NCBI GenBank assembly: GCA_017394925.1
Contig: JAFPWQ010000292.1
Span: 1 to 10,166, forward strand
From: Synergistaceae bacterium
GTDB taxonomy: Bacteria > Synergistota > Synergistia > Synergistales > Aminobacteriaceae
Length of the DNA: 10,166 nt
Direction: 5' to 3'
The notes under the pieces were generated by a model. The model made no database searches and was not told the DNA's origin. It saw nothing but the letters and a program-made list of their open reading frames with translations. Made by a program: the position numbers and the translations under genes. Of this stretch, positions 6,485 to 10,166 are shown in pieces; position 1 is the stretch's first letter; every line of letters begins with the position of its first letter.

Positions 6485-8083
6485 ATGCAGGCAAAAAAAA
6501 TCGTAAATATCCCTTCACTCATCAGCGATTATTACACGCTCGCACCAGACGCTGACGATAAAAACCAGCAGGTAGCATTCGGAACATCAGGCCACAGAGG
6601 AAGCTCGGCTCTTCACAGTTTCAATGAGGCTCACATACTCGCAATTGCACAGGCTGTATATGAACACAGAACAGCAGAAAAAATTCCAGGACCGTTATAC
6701 ATCGGAGCAGATACTCACGCGTTATCTGAACCTTCTATGAGAACATGCGTTGAAGTTCTTGCGGCTAACGGTGTCGAAATTATTCTGCAGAAGGACTTCG
6801 CACCAACTCCTACACCCGTTGTATCACGTGCAATTCTTGAGCATAACAGGACGCCCGGAAATAAAACAGCTGACGGTATGGTCATCACCCCTTCACATAA
6901 TCCGCCCACTGACGGAGGCATAAAATACGATCCGCCTTCGGGAGGACCTGCAAGCCCGGAAATCACATCAAAGATTCAGAACAGAGCAAATGAGCTTATA
7001 CGTCAGGGTGTAAACTCAATTAAGCGCGTTCCGTTTGAGAAGGCCATCAAAATGGATAACGTTCACTTTGAAGATTACGTTATGCCTTACGTGAAAGCTC
7101 TTGCTACCGTTGTTGACATGGACGCAATCGCAAAGTCTGGTCTGAAAATAGGCGCAGATCCTCTTGGGGGTTCAGGCATATATTACTGGGAGCCAATTGC
7201 TGAAGTTTATGGCATTAAGAACCTCGAAGTCGTTAATCCAAATCTTGACCCGACATTCTCTTTCATGCCCCCTGACCATGACGGAAAAATCAGAATGGAC
7301 TGCTCATCACCTTACGCAATGGCTAATTTAATCAGGCTCAAAGATGACTATGATATTGCGTTCGGAAATGATACGGACTATGACAGGCACGGCATAGTAA
7401 CACCTCAAGGCTTAATGAATCCGAATCATTATCTTGCAGTCGCCGTTCAGCATTTATTCACGTCAAGAAAGGGCTGGCGTTCTGATGCTGCTGTGGGCAA
7501 AACCGTAGTATCAAGTTCAATCATTGACCGCGTTACTCAAGGTATCGGACGCAAATTATGTGAAGTTCCCGTTGGCTTCAAATGGTTCGTTGATGGTCTT
7601 CTCGATGGCTCAATGGGCTTCGGCGGTGAAGAGTCAGCCGGAGCAAGTTTCTTATGCAAAGACGGCTCTGTCTGGACAACGGACAAAGACGGAATCATTA
7701 TGGACTTGCTTGCAGTTGAAATCACAGCGGTAACAGGAAAAAACCCGTCAGAACATTACACTGAGATTGCGAAGAAATACGGCACGAGTTTTTATGCACG
7801 CATCGATACTCCTGCGACACCTGAACAGAAAGCGGCACTCGGCAAATTATCTCCTGAAGACATCAACGCTGATACTCTTGCAGGCGATAAGATTACGGCA
7901 AAATTCACAAAGGCACCGGGCAATAACGCATCAATCGGAGGCCTGAAAGTTACGACTGCTAACGGCTGGTTTGCGGCTCGTCCTTCTGGAACTGAGAATA
8001 TATGCAAGTTATACGCTGAAAGTTTCGTAAGCCCTGAACACCTGAAAAAGATTCAGGAAGAGGCACAAGCAATTATCGCATAA
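6485..8083 (+). CDS. pgm: Alpha-D-phosphoglucomutase
   Basis: Interconverts glucose-6-phosphate and glucose-1-phosphate in the cytoplasm through a phosphoserine enzyme, supplying UDP-glucose and glycogen synthesis. The 532-residue protein is close to E. coli Pgm (546) and has every key element: FGTSGHRGSS (32-41), the catalytic loop TPSHNPPTDGGIKY with phosphorylated Ser137, the metal loop DTDYDR with Asp296, Asp298 and Asp300, the sugar-binding loop GGEESAGAS (from 380), TDKDGI, and the phosphate-binding loop RPSGTEN (499-505). The motif set fits the E. coli Pgm subfamily and not phosphomannomutase/GlmM. Start ATG 6485 has an ideal GGAGG at 6472-6476 with 8 bases spacing. It stands alone, bounded by terminators on both sides. 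A role in making precursor for the exported polysaccharide upstream is reasonable inference only. Confidence 0.96.
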   Translation: MQAKKIVNIPSLISDYYTLAPDADDKNQQVAFGTSGHRGSSALHSFNEAHILAIAQAVYEHRTAEKIPGPLYIGADTHALSEPSMRTCVEVLAANGVEIILQKDFAPTPTPVVSRAILEHNRTPGNKTADGMVITPSHNPPTDGGIKYDPPSGGPASPEITSKIQNRANELIRQGVNSIKRVPFEKAIKMDNVHFEDYVMPYVKALATVVDMDAIAKSGLKIGADPLGGSGIYYWEPIAEVYGIKNLEVVNPNLDPTFSFMPPDHDGKIRMDCSSPYAMANLIRLKDDYDIAFGNDTDYDRHGIVTPQGLMNPNHYLAVAVQHLFTSRKGWRSDAAVGKTVVSSSIIDRVTQGIGRKLCEVPVGFKWFVDGLLDGSMGFGGEESAGASFLCKDGSVWTTDKDGIIMDLLAVEITAVTGKNPSEHYTEIAKKYGTSFYARIDTPATPEQKAALGKLSPEDINADTLAGDKITAKFTKAPGNNASIGGLKVTTANGWFAARPSGTENICKLYAESFVSPEHLKKIQEEAQAIIA

Positions 8084-8112
8084 ATTATTTCTGGAGATTA
8101 AGAATCATACAG

Positions 8113-8141
8113 CCCTCTGGTTAAACAGCCGGAGGGTTTTT
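8113..8141 (+). terminator. Intrinsic terminator after pgm
   Basis: CCCTCTGG (8113-8120) pairs with CCGGAGGG (8129-8136) through eight pairs, one of them G-U, around an 8-base loop, followed by five T. It lies 30 bases after the pgm stop codon and should end that transcript. Confidence 0.88.
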
Positions 8142-8155
8142 AAGTAATTATACCT

Positions 8156-8169
8156 AAAAAAAAAAAAAA
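8156..8169 (+). repeat. Run of 14 A in intergenic DNA
   Basis: An uninterrupted run of 14 adenines lies between the pgm terminator and the ankyrin gene, directly upstream of a possible -10 (8180-8185). It could act as an upstream A-tract promoter element or vary in length by slippage. Its exact length may also be a sequencing or assembly artefact. Confidence 0.7.
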
Positions 8170-8176
8170 TCAGCCG

Positions 8177-8185
8177 TGCTAAAAT
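8177..8185 (+). promoter_or_regulatory. Possible extended -10 promoter of the ankyrin gene
   Basis: TGCTAAAAT has the extended -10 form (TG, one base, then TAAAAT). No -35 hexamer is present, because the matching position falls in the 14-A run, and extended -10 promoters can work without one. The leader to the start codon would be about 70 bases. The core resembles the string found upstream of the yjbH-like gene. Confidence 0.4.
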
Positions 8186-8259
8186 AAACCAATCCAGTAA
8201 ATTCCACATATATATTATTTCGTTAAGAAGTAACTTTTATATCCGGGAAGGAGTTTTTT

Positions 8260-8742
8260 GTGATGAGACACGGTAAAGTATTTTTAGCTTTCTGCTTAAT
8301 GATGCTTATTGTTTCTTCATTTGCTTACGGTGCAATGAGAATGAGAGCAAGAGAGTTTGCTGTCTTATGCAGTGATGGTTCTCCTCAGGAAGTCCGTCAG
8401 GCACTTAATGCAGGAGCTCAGCCAACGGAGCAGGTATTAATTACGGCTGCATATTCGAATCCGTATCCAGAAGTGATAAATATTTTAATTTCGGAGGCTA
8501 AACGTTACGGCCTTGATTTACATAAAAAACAGGCTGCAGGTTCAACCATTCTGAACAGTGCCATACGCGGAGGAAAACCTGAAATCGTCAGAGCAGTTAT
8601 GTCATTCGGAGTGAATGTAAACGCACGCGACAAAAGCGGAAGGAAACCTATGGACGAGGCATTGCGTTACGGCTATAAATCCGATGAAACAGGAAGACAG
8701 GAAATTATAAATATATTGCGTAATGCAGGAGCAAAAAGATAA
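8260..8742 (+). CDS. Small exported ankyrin-repeat protein
   Basis: A 160-residue protein with a signal peptide (basic MMRHGK, apolar core 7-20, likely cleavage near 22-24) followed by four ankyrin-like units at about 31-55, 57-88, 92-121 and 122-158. The ankyrin pattern is clearest in unit three (TILNSAIRGGKPEIVRAVMSFGVNVN) and in the closing unit (ending IINILRNAGA); units one and two are more divergent. Ankyrin repeats bind other proteins, so this is probably a periplasmic or surface-exposed binding partner of unknown target. AAGGAG at 8248-8253 serves either GTG 8260 (6 bases) or ATG 8263 (9 bases); the two starts differ by one residue and cannot be separated here. It lies 51 bases before the next exported-protein gene on the same strand, without a convincing terminator between, so the two are probably cotranscribed. 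Confidence 0.82.
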   Translation: MMRHGKVFLAFCLMMLIVSSFAYGAMRMRAREFAVLCSDGSPQEVRQALNAGAQPTEQVLITAAYSNPYPEVINILISEAKRYGLDLHKKQAAGSTILNSAIRGGKPEIVRAVMSFGVNVNARDKSGRKPMDEALRYGYKSDETGRQEIINILRNAGAKR

Positions 8743-8751
8743 AAACTTTAA

Positions 8752-8757
8752 TATAAT
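8752..8757 (+). promoter_or_regulatory. Perfect -10 hexamer before the TPR-containing gene
   Basis: TATAAT lies 36 bases before the TTG start in the short gap after the ankyrin gene. No -35 is seen at 16 to 18 bases upstream, and the gap is AT-rich, so a chance match is quite possible. If real, it would be an internal promoter allowing separate expression of the downstream gene. Confidence 0.25.
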
Positions 8758-8793
8758 ATTTCAGGATTACTTTTTTATCGGGAGTGTTCTTAT

Positions 8794-10166
8794 TTGCGTA
8801 AATTTTTATTTCTGTTTTTTTTAGCCGCATCATGTGCTTACTGTGCTGAGATCCCAAGAGCAGATTTAGACGAAGCCGAACGATTTTTCAATAATGCTTA
8901 CGTTCATTTCATGAGACGGGATTACAGAGATGCCCAGACTTATTTAGATTCGGCCATTCAGAATAATACTTACATGGTCGATTATTATCTGCTCTCCGCT
9001 CTCAATCTTAACCGCATGGGTGATACTGAAGGCTCTCTTAATGCACTGAAAAGCTATCTCGAAGTCAGACCTTTGGATGTCTCTGCTCCAAGAATTTTAC
9101 GCGTTCTCAATGAACAAAATGATGTCTTACGCGCCGTCATGGGCACTGCTCCCGTTCCTGAAAGCTGGCGGTTTTCTGAAACTACCGTCCAGTCAGAATG
9201 GAATACCGGTTATACAAGACCTTTCAGTATAAGGGGACTGGGTAAAATTAAAGCTCTGGGCAATACCGTTTGCATTCCTGATACTTTGGGAAATAAATTA
9301 TATTTACGTCAGAACGGCAATCTCTCTCTCTTCGCAAATAATTCTGCTCTGCGCAATACTGATATTCACAGCCCGGTGATTTCTATTCCTATGGGTGATA
9401 CTACTTTTACGATTTTCTGTGAGAACGGCGATATTTACACTCTCAGTAATTCACAAACTCTTTCTCCCGATTATGCGCTCTCTTTGCCGGAATTTACTAT
9501 CGCTGATGCTGAATTCATTGCTCTTAATTTCTTTGCTCTCGCTAATCCAGCCGAACGTTATGTCGCTTTCTACAACTTCAATGCCTCAACGCCTCTGGTA
9601 CGCAAATGGACACCTCCCATGAGACAAGGTGATTTACTCTTTGAACCCGTTGCAATCGAAGCCTTTGCTGACTGGTTAGCCATCGCTGACATGGCAAATA
9701 ACAGAATTTACATCCTCAATATTATCTCACGGGAATTTTTCGAGATCCGCGGCGTGCCTAAACCAAGAGATTTATGCTGGTCAAACCTCGGCGAATTGTT
9801 TGTACTCACTGATGACGGCTCTATTTTTGACTTCATTATTGACTTCGGCACCAGGTCTTATGCTAACAGAAATTTCGCGGCTTCAACAGGTGCTTTATAT
9901 TCAGACATGCATAATATCTGGACGTTCTTTAAATCTCCTGAAGGCGATATTAATTTCATGGATACAGGCGCATCAAAAATATATAAGGCCGTCATGATAC
10001 CTTCACGGGATGATGTACCCGGTTTTCTCAGCGTCTATAATCCCGTTATCGCGAATGACGTTCAGAACAGAGAAAGCTTTATACTCGATGCTGCTTTCAT
10101 GACTCCTTTCACCCATTATTCTCTCAATACTCAGATTATCGCCCAGTCCGTATGGAATGATAAGAA
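8794..10166 (+). CDS. Exported protein, TPR-like N-terminus and probable propeller region, cut by window edge
   Basis: An open frame of 457 complete codons from TTG 8794 to the right edge, with no stop. The start is set by GGGAG at 8780-8784, 9 bases upstream; a GTG at 8784 is out of frame. Residues 1-18 are a signal peptide (MRK then FLFLFFLAA). Cys14 and Cys17 fall near the cleavage region, but LAASC is only a weak lipobox, so lipidation is uncertain. Residues about 26-95 form two TPR-like helix pairs (AYVHFMRRDYRDAQTYLDSA, then YYLLSALNLNRMGDTEGSL). From about 145 onward short beta-rich segments recur, each with a turn such as ENGDIYTL, ANNRIYILN, LGELFVLTDDGSIFDF, which suggests a beta-propeller or similar repeat sheet. 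I do not recognise the family. Codon choice differs from the export operon (GCT and GCC outnumber GCA; CTC and TCT are frequent). It follows the ankyrin gene and probably shares its transcript. Confidence 0.75.
   Translation, partial: MRKFLFLFFLAASCAYCAEIPRADLDEAERFFNNAYVHFMRRDYRDAQTYLDSAIQNNTYMVDYYLLSALNLNRMGDTEGSLNALKSYLEVRPLDVSAPRILRVLNEQNDVLRAVMGTAPVPESWRFSETTVQSEWNTGYTRPFSIRGLGKIKALGNTVCIPDTLGNKLYLRQNGNLSLFANNSALRNTDIHSPVISIPMGDTTFTIFCENGDIYTLSNSQTLSPDYALSLPEFTIADAEFIALNFFALANPAERYVAFYNFNASTPLVRKWTPPMRQGDLLFEPVAIEAFADWLAIADMANNRIYILNIISREFFEIRGVPKPRDLCWSNLGELFVLTDDGSIFDFIIDFGTRSYANRNFAASTGALYSDMHNIWTFFKSPEGDINFMDTGASKIYKAVMIPSRDDVPGFLSVYNPVIANDVQNRESFILDAAFMTPFTHYSLNTQIIAQSVWNDK

Noticed and set aside
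6367..6555. Plus-strand frame overlapping the pgm start
   Set aside because: It begins inside the terminator stem, has no ribosome site and overlaps the well-supported pgm start in another frame.
8738..8779. GATAAAAA ... TTTTTATC inverted repeat as a terminator of the ankyrin gene
   Set aside because: The stem is almost all A-T with a 26-base loop and no following T-run, so it is unlikely to terminate transcription.
9395..9997. Plus-strand frames at 9395-9622 and 9800-9997
   Set aside because: They are out-of-frame shadows of the long open frame from 8794, which has a ribosome site, a signal peptide and runs to the edge.
1..10166. CRISPR array, insertion sequence or riboswitch
   Set aside because: No regularly spaced repeats, transposase motifs or recognisable riboswitch leaders were seen; all intergenic gaps are under 300 bases.

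Overview
The window most likely comes from a diderm (Gram-negative) bacterium of moderate GC content. Two adjacent genes encode proteins that only make sense with an outer membrane: a YjbH-type beta-barrel and a Wza/SLBB-type polysaccharide export protein. Starts are preceded by clear Shine-Dalgarno sites. Vegetative promoters match the sigma-70 type (TTGACG / TAAAAT, TTGACG / TAGAAT). The PurB is of the short Bacillus/Thermotoga class. This combination suggests a lineage such as Synergistota, but that is inference and cannot be settled from one window.

Layout. (1) Positions 1-1211, minus strand: adenylosuccinate lyase (purB), cut by the left edge and driven by a near-consensus promoter in the divergent intergenic region. 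(2) Positions 1380-6200, plus strand: a likely three-gene export operon. It holds a YjbH-domain outer-membrane protein, a cysteine-free Wza-like protein with five SLBB-type repeats, and a small exported protein with a DUF4177-like core. (3) Positions 6203-6386: a tRNA-Pro(GGG) gene with its own promoter, an encoded CCA end and a strong intrinsic terminator. (4) Positions 6485-8083: alpha-D-phosphoglucomutase (pgm), followed by a terminator. (5) Positions 8260 to the right edge: two exported proteins, a small ankyrin-repeat protein and a larger protein with N-terminal TPR-like helices followed by a probable beta-propeller-like region, cut by the window end.

How they fit together. The YjbH and Wza-like pair is a polysaccharide secretion module: a pore or channel protein with a beta-barrel partner. 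No glycosyltransferase, polymerase, flippase or Wzc-type co-polymerase lies in the window, so synthesis genes must be elsewhere. Phosphoglucomutase makes glucose-1-phosphate, the precursor of UDP-glucose, and so could feed such a pathway. It is separated from the export operon by a tRNA gene and a terminator, however, so a shared job is only suggested by proximity. PurB and the tRNA are housekeeping.

The least described parts are the small exported DUF4177-like protein inside the export operon, the multi-SLBB Wza-like protein with no lipid anchor, and the exported ankyrin/TPR pair at the right end. Three of the exported-protein genes appear to start at TTG.
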